From: Eustoma russellianum
Lineage: Eukaryota; Streptophyta; Magnoliopsida; Gentianales; Gentianaceae
DNA length: 64,000 bases
Assembly (NCBI GenBank): GCA_036186865.1
Contig: AP025041.1
Span: 42,553,430 to 42,617,429, forward strand
Direction: 5' to 3'
Under the pieces are notes generated by a model. The model did not search any database. It worked only from the letters and a program-made list of their open reading frames with translations, and was not told where the DNA came from. The position numbers were made by a program, and so were the translations under genes. Of the stretch, positions 36,166 through 48,227 are shown in pieces (the first letter of the stretch is position 1; the number at the start of each line of letters is the position of its first letter).

Positions 36166-36479
36166 AGGCATGCACTGTCCTGGTGGAGTAGGAAATCGAA
36201 AAGTACAAGTTGATGAGGATTTGATGTAAGCAGAGGGCTTTGATCCACTGGATAGATGTCGCGATTGACGATGCTAAAGACCAAAGCCTTTAACCAACTG
36301 GTGCCTGATTTGGGTAAAGTGGCTAGCACCACGTCTCCATCTTTTGCCTGAAAGTTCGTTTGGAACGAGACTATATCTTCATAAACTGACGTTGGGTACC
36401 ATGTTCCATTACATTGCAGAAAAGGACTTATGCTTTTCTTGTCCTCGAATTGAGTTTCGTTTTCCTTCGGAGCATCCAT

Positions 36480-36992
36480 GGATTGAAAGAGAAGAAGGTT
36501 TGGAGCAAGGGAAAGAAGCGTTTTGTTTTGAAAGAAGGAATGAGAACATAAGCTCTATGTCCAACACTTGAACTCTCGGCAAATATAATTGTCCTATTTA
36601 TGTGGAATATCACGCGTAGGAACTCCTTTGGGATTATCAGCCATTTTTTGTGTACAATAAAAAAATGTACACTATAACATATTATAATGTTGTGTTAACT
36701 TATGCATGGAGTTGGGTTAAAAAAAAATAGTTGGACAGAAGATCGGGTCTCTCCTTTGAATCCTTCTTCTTTGAAATGGTGCCTGGACTTATGTTTTCAT
36801 CCAATATGGCTGAAATTATAGAAAGCAGTTTATAAATAATTGTATGAATATAAACTAAATACATTTTTTTTAAGAAAAAGTAAGAAAATTATGAGATTTT
36901 CTTATTCTACGGGACAAGTCTGACCTAGCACTTTGAGCCACTTTTTCATCTGTAAAAATCTTAAATATTTACGAAAAAAATAAAGATGACAC
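36480..36992. other. Sulfotransferase 5' flank
   Basis: Non-coding DNA upstream of the minus-strand sulfotransferase start. A minus-strand CATAAATAGGAC near 36594-36605 could be its TATA box. The rest is AT-rich and unremarkable up to the copia-D insertion. Confidence 0.4.
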
Positions 36993-37580
36993 TGTTGAAG
37001 ATGGTTGCAAAGCCAGCATTGTTGCAAGTGAAGATGTTGAACGTGTATGATGCAGTTCTTGAGTGCAAACGGAGGCTCACGTCTGAGGTTACATTGCCAA
37101 AGTGCAGTTGAAGAGATTAAGTGAATAAGGGAAGGTTGCCCAGCCTGTTATCATGATTGAGGAGTTGATAAAGGAGCTTTGTAGTTGATGAGATGGAGTG
37201 GTTGATAGGATGTGCAAAGTGTTCGTCTGATGTGCTGCTTGAATGATGAAGAAGAAGGCTGTAGGAGTAGCTCAGAATGGACCATTGTACCCTTAATGAC
37301 ATTGTTGCTACTGAACTGAGTTAGGGACATAATTGTAATTTCATCATGTAATTTGAATGATAAATAGCGCGGGGTAGGCAGTTGGCAGTTAAGCTAAGCC
37401 TTCCCCCCTTTTTCTGGTTCTTTCCAACAACCGTTTTTTTCTCTCGTTTGCTTAGCTCCGCTGTCGTCTTCATCATCACCGATTGCTGCTGCAATTGGAT
37501 TTTTTCCATTTGATATTCTCTTGGATTGAGCTTTACGATTGCTCAATCACCATTCGTAGCTGTTGTTGAGGTTTTTCACA
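36993..37580 (+). repeat. 5' LTR of copia-D
   Basis: TGTTGAAGATGG to TTTTTCACA, 588 bases, directly before the PBS. Confidence 0.9.
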
Positions 37581-37593
37581 TGGTATCAGAGCC
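37581..37593 (+). other. Copia-D primer binding site
   Basis: TGGTATCAGAGCC, complementary to initiator tRNA-Met. Confidence 0.9.
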
Positions 37594-37603
37594 ACGTATG
37601 TGA

Positions 37604-40600
37604 ATGAATTTTGGTTCGTTCATGGCTGCGAACAATTCTCCTTCTCCATCCTATACTAATTCTTCTTCTGCTGTGGTTGATCCTTCGGATGATCCATATT
37701 ATATCCATCCGAGTGACAATCCTACAACAGTGCTTGTTCAACCTTCATTGGATGGTAACAATTATCATAGTTGGTGTAGGGCGATGAAAAGAGCGTTGAA
37801 GGCAAAAAATAAGGTAGGATTCATTGATGGAACAATAGCGAGGTCTATTGATGGTGGACGAAGGTACAACGCATGGATAAATTCCAATAACATGGTGCCG
37901 TCTTGGTTGCTAAATTCGTTGATTCCAAGCATAGCACAGAGTGTAATCTGGATTGATGTGGCTGCTAATATTTGGAGTGACTTGAAGCTTAGGTATGGAA
38001 GCAGTGATTCATTTAGAATTTCGGATTTGAAGGAAGAATTTTGTGCTGTGAAGCAGGGAACCAGTACAGTAACTGAGTACTACACCAAGATGAAGAGTAT
38101 CTGGGAAGAGCTCTCTGTTTTAAGGTCAGTCCCTAACTGTACTTGCAAGAAATGCACCTGCAATCTTAATAGCCAATTTAATAACTTTCTGGAGGATGAA
38201 TGTGTCATTAAGTTCTTAAAAGATTTTAATGATGAATTTGAGGCGGTTAAATCGCAAATACTGTTATCCACCCCTTTGCCTGAGTTAAAGGTTGCATTTG
38301 CTACGGCTATGAAGCTTGAGAGGAAACTGAGTTACTCCGATTGAGGGGGACAGTTTACAAATAATCCTAGTGCTGTGATGAATGTTGATGTGTCTTCTAA
38401 GAGTAACATGTATATGTCAAAGAATAACGGGTATGGAAATCAGAAACAGGCTGGAAGAGGTTACAGAAAAGGAAATGGAAGGGGTAATAAAACTGCTGTT
38501 TGCACTTATTGCAACATGCTTGGGCACACAATAGATAGATGCTATAAGAAGCACGATTATCCCCCTGGATTCAAACCAAAAGGTCAAGTAAACCTTGTGA
38601 GCACTGAGGCTGGGGCACAACAAGTGACAAGGCATTTGAACTGTGGAGAGACTAGTAGTGGCAAAGGTGATGACGTTCAGCCACAAGAATTAAGTCAAGG
38701 ACTTACGCAGAAGCAGTTTGCACAATTGGTGAAAATGCTGCAAGAAAGAGATGAAGGAGGAAGTGGACTGGGAGCTGAAGGAGCTGTTCAAGGCACTTCT
38801 CAATATGCTGTAATGTCAGCATAGAAGGCTGCTGCCAACCATAAACTCTCAGGTAAAGTATGCGAATTAAACTTAAACATATGGATTTTAGATTCTGGAG
38901 CAAGTGATCATATATGTTCCTTTCTAAACCTGTTTGATTCATACCATTCGATTGATTCCTTAAGCATAAAGCTTCCTGATCAAACCTTTGCTGTTGCCAC
39001 CCATGTTGGAACTGTTACAGTTACTCCTCATCTAATACTGCACAATGTTCTCTTTGTCCCGTCCTTTGCATTCAACTTAATGTCTCTTAGCAAACTCACT
39101 GAATCCAAGGAAATTACAGTTACGTTTCAATCTAAATTCTGTCTCATCCAGGAATTAAAGAGCAGGAAGATGATTGGTTTAGCTAAAACCAACCTAGGAC
39201 TTTATCATTTTCATGGAACTGTAAAGAGAACAGAATCTTACTCTCAATCCCATACTCCAGCCATACTCAATGCTACATCCATTTCCAATCCCTTGCTGTG
39301 GCATTCAAGACTGGGTCACCCATCCTTACCCAGAATAAAGGAGATCCAGAAGATCAATCCCATGGTGAAGGCACCAGATGATTCTCATAAATGTGTAATA
39401 TGCCCGTTAGCCAAACAAAAACGTTTTCCCTTATACATGTAGACATTTGGGGACCCTACAAGTATCCTACAATGTATAATCAGAAATATTTCTTGACCAT
39501 TGTTGATGACTATAGCAGGTTCTGTTGGCTTTATCTTTTAAAATCCAAATCAGAGGCAAGGTCTGTTTTGTACAGTTTTCATCAGTTTGTGTCACTTCAG
39601 TTTAATACAAACATCAAAGTCATGAGAACTGATAATGGGCAAGAATTCAATGACACTGAGTTCTATGCATCTCATGGAATTATCCATCAAACCAGCTGTG
39701 TTAATACCTCTCAGCAAAATGGGTTGGTAGAAAGAAAGCACCAACACCTCCTTAATGTAGCCAGAGCCCTAAGGTTTGAGTCAAGTTTGCCCTCTATTTA
39801 CTGGGGTTTTTGTGTGCAACATTCTGCGTATCTTATCAATATTACTCCTACTCCAGTCTTGAACAATCTTACACCCTATCATCTTCTATATAAATCTGAA
39901 CCTACATATTCCAACCTAAGGATTTTTGGCTGCCTTACCTTTGCTTGCAACACTCAACAGCATAAAGAGAAGTTTGCAGCCAGAGCAAGAAAAAGTTTGT
40001 TTTTGGGCTTATCACATACAACCAAAGGGTACATATTACAAGATCTTGAGACCAAAGACATCTATGTCTCTAGAGACGTGTCCTTTTATGAATCAATCTT
40101 TCCCTATGCCAATGCCTCATCATCTGCTTCCCAATCCTGTGATGACTTGTATTGCCAGCCAAATTTAAACCACTCTTCGTTTTCACCTGCTATGACAAAA
40201 GAAGCATGTGAACCTTCAGATCCAATGCCTAACAATGCCATAGATTACTATGTGGAAGATTCCTCACACAACTCCTCATCAGAATCTACAGTACAACTGG
40301 ATACAAATACCACGTCTCCCAGAACATTGTCTCAAAATTCAGTTGATCCTCCTCATGGTAACATAGTTATTGATTTACCTATCCTATCATCAGATCCTAT
40401 CCCAAACGATCAGCCAGTTGACTGTGTGCCAATGTCCAGACCCTTGAGAACCAAGCATGCTCCTTCTTATCTCAAAGATTATTATTGTAATCAAGTTCTT
40501 ACTTCACCTCATGCATTACATCACTACCTGTCATATGATGCATTTGCTCCACAATATAAAACATATGCATTAAGTTTGATTGCGCATAGGGAGCCTGCTA

Positions 40601-42090
40601 GTTATGCAGAGGCAGTCAGTTCTCCTGCCTGGCAGGAGGCTATGAGCAGTGAGTTGGCAGCTCTGGATGCGAACAACACTTGGAGGATTGTACCTTTGCC
40701 ATAGGGTAAGACACCCATTTGATGCAAATAGGTGTACAAGGTGAAATTAAAGCCAGATGGCAGTGTGGAAAGATATAAGGCGAGGCTAGTGGCAAGGGGT
40801 TATACGCAATAGTATGGGGTGGACTATCAGTATACTTTTTCACCCGTGGCCAAAATGACCACAATAAGAGTGATTTTGGCACTGGCAGCCAAGAATGCTT
40901 GGCACATACATCAATTAGATGTGAATAATGCATTTTTGCACGGTGATTTGCATGAAGATATATATATGAATCCACCACTGGGGATTATGTTGCCTAAGCC
41001 TGGCCTGGTTTGCAAGTTGCAAAAATCTCTTTATGGGCTGAAGCAAGCCAGTAGGGAATGGAACTTCACTCTTACTAAATTTTTGCTTAGACAGGGATTT
41101 AGACAGTCTAAATCTGATTATACTTTGTTCTTGAAGCAGACTGCCTCCTTATTGATGTGTTTGTTGGTTTATGTTGATGACATCATTGTCACACGTGCCA
41201 GTGAGGGGGACATTCAGGAAGTAAAGGATGCACTTCATCAAGAGTTCAGAATAAAGGATTTGGGGAGGCTCAGGTTCTTTCTTGGGATTGAAGTAGCTCA
41301 ATCTAGCGGAGGGATTTACATCAATAAGAAAAAGTATACAGTAGAGTTATTGGAACAGATGGGGTTTATGAATGCCAAGCCTGCAAAAAGTCCTATGCAG
41401 TCTCATGTAAAGCTCAGTAAGGATGACTCCGCTTTATTGCCAGACATTACTCAGTATAGGTGTTTGATAGGCAAGCTCATCTATCTCACTATTACAAGAC
41501 TAGATATTTTGTTTGCAGTACAGCATTTGAGTCAATTCTTGGGTTGTCCTACACAGAATCACCTTAAGTCTGCTCACAGAGTGTTGAGGTATGTAAAAGG
41601 CACCATTGGTCAGGCTCTGTTGTTTCCTAGGAGTGATCATTGTAGGCTGAAAGCCTTTGTGGATGCTGACTGGGGTGGATGTGCTGATACCAGAAGGTCT
41701 ATCACGGGGTATGCTGTCTTTTTAGGTGATGCACTGGTGTCTTGGAAGGCGAAAAAACAAACAATCATGTCAAGATCCTCAGCAGAGGCTGAGTATAGAG
41801 CAATGGCATTGGCAACGTGCGAAGTTCAGTGGTTGTTGTTCTTGTTGAAAGACTTGGGGGTGAATGATCAAACACCAGTGAATTGTTCTGTGATTGTAAG
41901 AGTGCGGTGTATATTGCTGAAAATCCTGTCTTTCATGAAAGGACAAAACATATTAAGATTGATTGTCATGTTGTTCGTGACAAGGTTCAAGAAGGTGTGT
42001 TGAAGTTGATGCCAATTCGGACAGAGTATCAATTGGCAGATCTGTTCACTCATGTAGATTTAATCAGTTGTCTGCATCATTGGGCTTGAA
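37604..42090 (+). pseudogene. Copia-D gag-pol polyprotein, multiply broken
   Basis: The frame starts MNFGSFMAANNS with the same gag type as A-C (YYIHPSDNP, CTCKKCTCN), then zinc knuckle CTYCNMLGHTIDRC, protease DSGASDH, integrase (HVDIWGP, RTDNGQEF, LVERKHQ), RT (LDVNNAFLHGDL, YVDDIIV) and RNase H (DADWGGC, SSAEAEYRAMA). Breaks: TGA at 38342, TAG at 38822, a small deletion with frameshift near 39420 removing the residues between the LAKQK motif and HVDIWGP, four stops between 40702 and 40813, and a frameshift near 41880 in RNase H. The number of lesions agrees with its higher LTR divergence. Confidence 0.9.
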
Positions 42091-42123
42091 AAATCTGTAT
42101 GCCAAGCAAGGCTTGAGGGGAGG

Positions 42124-42712
42124 TGTTGAAGATGGTTGCAAAGCCAGCATTGTTGCAAGTGAAGATGTTGAACGTGTATGATGCAGTTCTTGAGTGCAAA
42201 CGGAGGCTCACGTCTGAGGTTACATTGCCAAAGTGCAGTTGAAGAGATTAAGTGCATAAGGGAAGGTTGCCCAGCCTGTTATCATGATTGAGGAGTTGAT
42301 AAAGGAGCTTTGTAGTTGATGAGATGGAGTGGTTGATAGGATGTGCAAAGTGTTCGTCTGATGTGCTGCTTGAATGATGAAGAAGAAGGCTGTAGGAGTA
42401 GCTCAGAATGGACCATTGTACCCCTAATGATATTGTTGCTGTTGAACTGAGTTAGGGACATAATTGTAATTTCATCATGTAATTTGAATGATAAATAGCG
42501 CGGGGTAGGCAGTTGGCAGTTAATCTAAGCCTTCCCCCTTTTTTCTGGTTCTTTCCAATAACCGTTTTTTTTCTCTCGTTTGCTTAGCTCCACTGTCGTC
42601 TTCATCATCACCAATTGCTGCTGCAATTGGATTTTTTTCATTTGATATTCTCTTGGATTGAGCTTTACGATTGCTCAATCACCATTCGTAGATGTTGTTG
42701 AGGTTTTTCATA
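42124..42712 (+). repeat. 3' LTR of copia-D
   Basis: 589 bases, about 2% different from 36993-37580, ending TTTTTCATA before GACAC. Confidence 0.9.
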
Positions 42713-42717
42713 GACAC

Positions 42718-43023
42718 AAAGATTTTTAACGTGGTTCAGCAAATCATCTATATCTATGGATTAAACACTATTCAATATAAAGAACAATACAACTATTACA
42801 GAAATTTATCCAATAATAGACTTCCTTTAACTAGTTGACGTCTTATCTCTTGTATCCTCTAACTCCCTCAAAGATGCTACATGAACTCCATTTATGACTT
42901 ATGCTTAGACTGCTTTGAATAATGTTTGTGAAGTTCTGGCAATAAAACATTGTTTCTCTTTTGGGTACACAGGTTGCCTAGTAATACATTACTTGGCACA
43001 AAATATCTGCACAAATGTATACA
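42718..43023. other. Host DNA between copia-D and copia-E with first unit of a tandem repeat
   Basis: No gene recognised. From 42883 onward the sequence is the first unit of a 142-bp tandem duplication whose second unit lies beyond copia-E at 48921-49062. Confidence 0.5.
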
Positions 43024-43024
43024 C
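42883..43024 (+). repeat. 142-bp tandem repeat, unit 1
   Basis: Begins GAACTCCATTTATGACTTATG; unit 2 begins GAACTCCATTTTTGACTTATG at 48921. The units are diverged (roughly a fifth to a quarter of positions). Without copia-E the second unit would start immediately after this one. Confidence 0.6.
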
Positions 43025-43028
43025 GAAC

Positions 43029-43707
43029 TGTTATGAAAAATTACAGGAAAACAAGACAACGAACAAGAGAACAATAACAAAGAACCTTGACTTGAGGCGT
43101 GCATACACACTTTCCGTAAGGAATATTTGCCCCCACTTGATGCTGCAGGGTTATTGGCAAACTTCCTCCTAGGATACAACAGCCAACAATCTCTAATCCT
43201 CAGCAAATAGGATTGAGAAACTATGAACTTTCTTGAGCAAGAGAGTATTAGTATAGAAAGAAGGAAATGGAATGCTTGAACAATATAGAAAGCAAGATCA
43301 AACTTCTAATGGGTTATAACAGCCATTTATAGGCTCTCAAACTCCAAGAAGTCGTTGATGGAGGTTGCATGGCGATTGGGCATGTCTCTTGGTGCAAAAG
43401 ATGTGAATTTTCATAAAAAGTCACGCCTATCAGGACATCGATCGATCGATGTCCCCAGTCAGACATCGATCTCTGCAGCCAGAACACATCGATCGATCGA
43501 TGTGACATCGATCGATCGATGTCATCGATCTATGTCAGGCAGAATACTCAACTTCATTTTCTAGCCACATGGATCTATCCATTTGATACATGGATCGATC
43601 CAAGTCATGAGTCAAGCTATTCTTGCTTATTCCAACACCATTTTACCTTCATCTTTGATCTCAAACATCCATTCTTCATTCCATTGCCTTTACAAACTAT
43701 TATAACA
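43029..43707 (-). repeat. 3' LTR of copia-E
   Basis: 679 bases, plus-strand TGTTATGAAAAATTAC to CTATTATAACA. Contains three ClaI-like palindromes (43435-43522) and, at 43115-43129, the 15-mer that is the exact reverse complement of the leader at 48211-48225. Confidence 0.92.
43435..43522. repeat. Palindrome cluster in copia-E 3' LTR
   Basis: Three copies of the 18-bp perfect palindrome ACATCGATCGATCGATGT at 43435-43452, 43486-43503 and 43505-43522, followed by a related CATCGATCTATGTC. Downstream (43568-43610) are looser ATGGATCNATCCA palindromes. Confidence 0.9.
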
Positions 43708-44224
43708 ATCCCCCACTTAGTTTGTAAAGCAACTTATGACATTTCATGCATTTAAGAAGTATCTTTCGATTTGAACCTCTTATTAGTATAACATTTCAAA
43801 GTTCTAACGAAATCATGATAGCTAAAAAGCCTTGAATCAGATTCTTATGTGTTAGAACCGGAAACATTATACACACAAAACCACACTCTCAACCGAAGTC
43901 CATTTTAAACCGCACTTTATGGCCTTGTGCTACCCCTAGTATTCATGAACATTTCAAGATCATTGCTTGTCGAAGCGGCACCACTTCCTATGTTCATATA
44001 GGTGACAATTAAGATAATTCCTCTTAACTCGTCATTAAGAGTGTTTTAACACTCACCCTCCTTTAACACTAACATTCCAATTCTTTAAAGATCAATGTCG
44101 CGCGGCTTGATTCTTTAAAGATCAATCGTAGTGCTTTAATACCTCACTTTGTGACTTGTTGTTACCCATTGAACCTTTGGCTAGTGGTATGCTAGACAAG
44201 GTTGGGTTTCTATCACAAGTGAAC
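43708..44224 (-). other. Copia-E 3' untranslated region
   Basis: Non-coding stretch between the end of pol and the 3' LTR, starting (plus strand) with the polypurine-tract complement ATCCCCCACTT. No other structure identified. Confidence 0.6.
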
Positions 44225-47200
44225 TTATCCCATACGTCTCAATCCCATCCCTGAAGATGTACTTTGTACCAAGTCTTTTGATAGACTTTTTGTTAACGGA
44301 TCTGCCAGGTTATTGCAGGATCTGACGTATGCAATGGCTATTACACCATCCATTATTAATTGCCTTATATAATCATGCCTAAGGCTGACATGTCTAGATT
44401 TTCCATTATAGATTTTACCATAAGCTCTAGACATCGTTGCTTGGCTATCACAGTGTAAAGAAATGGCTGGCATCGGTTGTGGCCATAACTCTATATCCAA
44501 TAATAGATTTCTCAGCCATTCCGCTTCTTTATCTGCAGATCCCAGTGCTACGAATTCGGATTCCATCGTAGAATAAGTTATGCATGTCTGTTTCTTTGAA
44601 GCCCAAGAAACAGCACCACCACCCAACGTAAATATCCAACTCGTAGTACATTTGTTATCACCAACACTAGTTATCCAACTAGCATCAGTATAACCTTCTA
44701 ACACGGCTGGAAAGTTTCTATAGATCAATCCATAATCCATAGTCTTTTTCAAGTACTCGAGTACTCGTCCAATTGCCTTCCAATGGTCTATACTAGGATT
44801 ACTAGTATACCTTGATAATTTACACACCGCAAAGGCAATATCCGGTCTAGTGCAATGCATAGCATACATTAAACTACCAATCGCACTAGCATATTCCAAT
44901 TGAGCTACCGCTCTACCGGTATGTCTAGTCAATTTGTATGAGGCATCGAACGGAGTGTTTGCTTCTTTGATCTCCAAGTGTTTGAACTTATTCAACACTT
45001 TGTTTATGTAATGAGATTGACAAAGAGCAAAACCCCCACTATGTTTGGACACCTTTATCCCTAAGATAGTATCTACCTCACCCAAATCTTTCATTTGGAA
45101 TTGTGAAGTTAAATACTTCTTAGTCTCATTAACTCCTTCCATATTAGTACCGATAATAAGCATATCATCCACATACAAACAAATAATAACACCATATTTG
45201 TCTGTAAACTTGGAATATACGCACTTATCTGCACCATTATGTCGGAAACCATCCTTCAAAATGGTAGTGTCAAACTTTTCATGCCATTGTTTCGGTGCTT
45301 GTTTCAATCCATACAATGACCTTATCAATTTGCACACTTTGTGCTCATTCCCTGGAAGTACAAAACCTTCCGGTTGTTCCATATAGACCTCTTCGTCTAA
45401 ATCACCATTGAGAAATGCAGTCTTAACATCCATTTGATGAATAACCAAGTTACTAATGGATGCTAATGCCATCAACACTCTAATGGATGTTATTCTTGCT
45501 ACAGGAGCATATGTGTCAAAATAGTCTATCCCTTCTCGTTGTCTAAAGCCTTTAGCTACTAATCTAGCCTTGAAATTTTGAAGAGAACCATCCGTATTGT
45601 ATTTCCTTCGAAATACCCATTTACATCCAATAGCTTTGGAACTTGGAGGCAAATCAGCGAGAATCCACGTATTGTTAGACAATAACGAATTCATCTCATC
45701 ATCAATAGCTTCCTTCCAAAATGATGCATCTCTCGATTGCATCGCCTCCTTATAGGATTTTGGATCATCTTCAACGCTTAGTACAATATGTGTTTGATTA
45801 AACACCTTTGTCCTATTACCTTCAACTAAGAAAGTAATAGATTGCGAAGAAATAAAGTCCGGATGTAAATACTTTTCCTTTCTAGCATGTTGACTTCTCC
45901 TAACCTCAGTTGGAGAATCTTGATTTTGTTCATCAATACTAGAAGGATCATTGGAGAAATCTCCAACAATAGGTTCATTCAAATTCTCACTTGTTGAACT
46001 TTGAGTTGAATCTGTTCTCAAGAACTTATTCTCAAGAAATTCAACATCTCTAGATTCAACAACCACATTGGATTCTAAATCTAGAATCCTATATGCTTTT
46101 GAGTTTTCGGCATATCTAATAAAGACACCTTTAAGTGCTCTTGGCCCAAACTTAGTCCTCTTTGGATCCGGAACTCTATAATAGGCTAGACAACCCCAAA
46201 CTCTAAGATAACTTAGATTTGGTTTTCGTTTCTTCCATAATTCGTATGAAGAAACCTTAAACTTTTTAGAAGGAATTCTATTATGAATATGACAAGCCGT
46301 TAACAAGGCTTCTCCCCACAAATTCTTTGGCAAACCAGAGTTTATTAACATTGCATTTAGCATGTCGACTAAACTTCTATTTTTTCTTTCAGCCAAACCG
46401 TTCTGTTGGGGAGTGTATGGAGCACTTTTCTGGTGTATGATACCATTCTCCTCACAGAATTGATTAAATTCAAGAGGAAAGTATTCACCACCACGATCAC
46501 TCCTTAGAACTTTGATTTTCAATCCCGATTGATTTTCGACTTCCATTTTATAGACTTTGAACATGTCAAAGGCTTCATCTTTATGCCTTAGTAAATATAC
46601 ATAAGTATATCTAGAGGCATCATCAATGAATGTAATGAAATATCGATTGCCACCTCGGGTTAAAACTCCATTCAATTCGCAAATATCCGAATGAACAAGT
46701 TCTAAGAGTTCAGTTTTCCGTTCTACTTTCGAAAACGGCTTCTTTGTCATCTTTGCTTTTATGCATACTTCACATGTTCTTTCATTTTCATCTTTACAAG
46801 AAATTAAGGCATGCTTAGACATGAACTTAATAGTAGTATTACTAACATGTGCAAGTCTATCATGCCACAATGAAAAAAAAGAATCAACAGAGTAAACAGA
46901 ATCCGCGGAATTTTTATTAATACTTAGTTTAAACATCCCGTCGCAAGCATAACCCTTGCCGACAGAGATTCCATTCTTGGACAATATAATTTTGTCCCCC
47001 TCCATTACAATCTTGAATCCACTCTTACAGACAAGACTAGCAGAGACAATATTCTTAGAAATCTCGGGTACATGTAGTACATTGACTAATAACAACTTCT
47101 TTCCAGAAGTAAAGTCCAATTCTATACTACCTTTACCCAAGACTCTTGTGGCACTGCGATTTCCCATCAGAACCTGCTGGCTATCATCCACAACATAGTA

Positions 47201-48208
47201 GGTCTTGAATAGATCCTTGTTGTTGCATACATGCACTGTTGCACCCGAATCGAACCACCAATCTCTTGTGATTTCGTTCGTAGCCATATGAAGTTCTGTT
47301 ACCATGCCAACATGCAATCCGGAGACCATTGCAACCAGTTGATCGGTTCCAATGTCTACCATATTCGCATTGTTGACATTCTGAGAATTACCGTCCTGTT
47401 TTTGTTTCTTTCGAAACCAACAGTCCTTCTTCAAGTGTCCTTTCTTGCCACAATTATAGCATCTCTTGCCTTTCTTGGATTCTGTCTTGTCAATGGATTC
47501 AGATACATTGGAGTTCTTTCTTTTGTTTCCAACCAAACTCCCTGGTTTCCCTTTGACATAATGCACTCTAGGTGCATCGTCAGAGACATGTCTCTTTATA
47601 AGACTCCTTGTCTCTTCTTCAATTCGCATATACTTTTGAAGTTGTTCAAGGGAAAATGATTCGGTTGAGTGCAGTAATTTCTTCCTGTAGTCATTCCAAC
47701 TAGGAGGAAGCTTAGCAATGATCCCACCTACTTGTAATGCCTCAGAAACTTCTACACCCAACTCTTTCAGTTTGGACACAACGACCTGCAACTCGTGCAC
47801 TTGGTCCATGATTGATAAATTTTCAACCATTTTAAAATTAAAATACCTCATCACCTGGAATTTGTCCGTGCCTTGTTTTTCATTGTTTTACTTGAACTCC
47901 AAGGCGTTCCATATCTCCTTCGGTGATGACGTTGCCGTGAACAGATCGTAGATACGATCTGACAAATTGTTGAGGATATGCCCTCGGCAAAGCATGTTAT
48001 CCTCCTGTCTCTTCCTCCAAGCAGCCTTGACCTCCTCGGAGTCCTCTTCTTTTGGAGTTGGCAGATCCTTCAGAGTTGGGTCGAGACAATACCCAATCTG
48101 CAGCGCCGTCAGAAGGAACAACATCTTGTCCTTCCATCTCAAGTAGTTGGTACCATCGAATCGGTCCAACTTCATGCTCGCTTGATTCAAGAATGTCTTT
48201 GAATCCAT
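44225..48208 (-). pseudogene. Copia-E gag-pol polyprotein with one stop
   Basis: ATG at 48208 (MDSKTFLNQASMKLDRF) opens a 1328-codon frame, counting its terminator. Domains: gag UBN2-like, zinc knuckle CYNCGKKGHLKKDC, protease WFDSGATVHVC, integrase (LVHSDIC, LRSDRGGEYF, GLAERKNR), RT (MDVKTAFLNGDL, YVDDMLI at about residue 1012), RNase H (YTDASWI, STMESEFVAL, DSQATM). Codon 107 (47888-47890) is TAA in gag, in the ALEFK-stop-NNEKQGTDKF context where relatives have an aromatic residue; everything after it is open. A short gag fragment of 106 residues would be the only product from the first ATG. Architecture matches Tnt1/Tork elements. Confidence 0.92.
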
Positions 48209-48227
48209 CTCAAATATTCCTTACGAT
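48209..48227 (-). other. Copia-E 19-nt leader lacking a tRNA PBS
   Basis: Between the 5' LTR and the gag ATG the sense strand reads ATCGTAAGGAATATTTGAG. No TGG-starting tRNA complement is present. Fifteen of its 19 bases are the reverse complement of a segment in the element's own LTR sense strand. Confidence 0.7.

Larger units (their letters stand above)
29728..36479 (-). pseudogene. Cytosolic sulfotransferase pseudogene, split by copia-C
   Basis: Plant cytosolic sulfotransferases move sulfate from PAPS to hydroxyls of flavonoids, hormones or glucosinolate precursors. The N-terminal part (36479-36166) starts MDAPKENETQFEDKK and carries the PAPS loop PKSGTSW (residues 56-62). The rest (30387-29728) holds the YLCRNPLD 3'-phosphate motif and the C-terminal RKGEVGDW (280-287). 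Removing copia-C and one AGGCA copy gives a single intronless frame of 322 codons, normal for the family. There are three defects: the insertion at residue 104, TAG at codon 152 (30241-30243) in the conserved NPLDxFxSxWHF stretch, and Asp124 (30325-30327) where relatives have the catalytic His of the TH(L/V)PY motif. A TATA-like ATAAATAG lies about 115 bases upstream of the ATG. The substrate cannot be inferred. Confidence 0.92.
36993..42712 (+). mobile_element. Copia-D, decayed
   Basis: A 5720-bp element with 588/589-bp LTRs differing at about a dozen positions (about 2%), perfect GACAC duplication (36988-36992, 42713-42717), PBS at 37581 and polypurine tract GAGGGGAGG at about 42115-42123. 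Its gag-pol belongs with A, B and C but has several stops and frameshifts. The last bases of the 3' LTR are TA instead of CA. Confidence 0.92.

Noticed and set aside
36166..36479. Intron in the sulfotransferase gene at the interruption
   Set aside because: The interruption has LTR ends, a PBS, a polypurine tract and an AGGCA duplication, so it is a transposon and not an intron.
43435..43522. CRISPR-like array from regularly repeated palindromes
   Set aside because: Spacers are irregular and very short, the repeats lie in LTRs, and the genome is plant.
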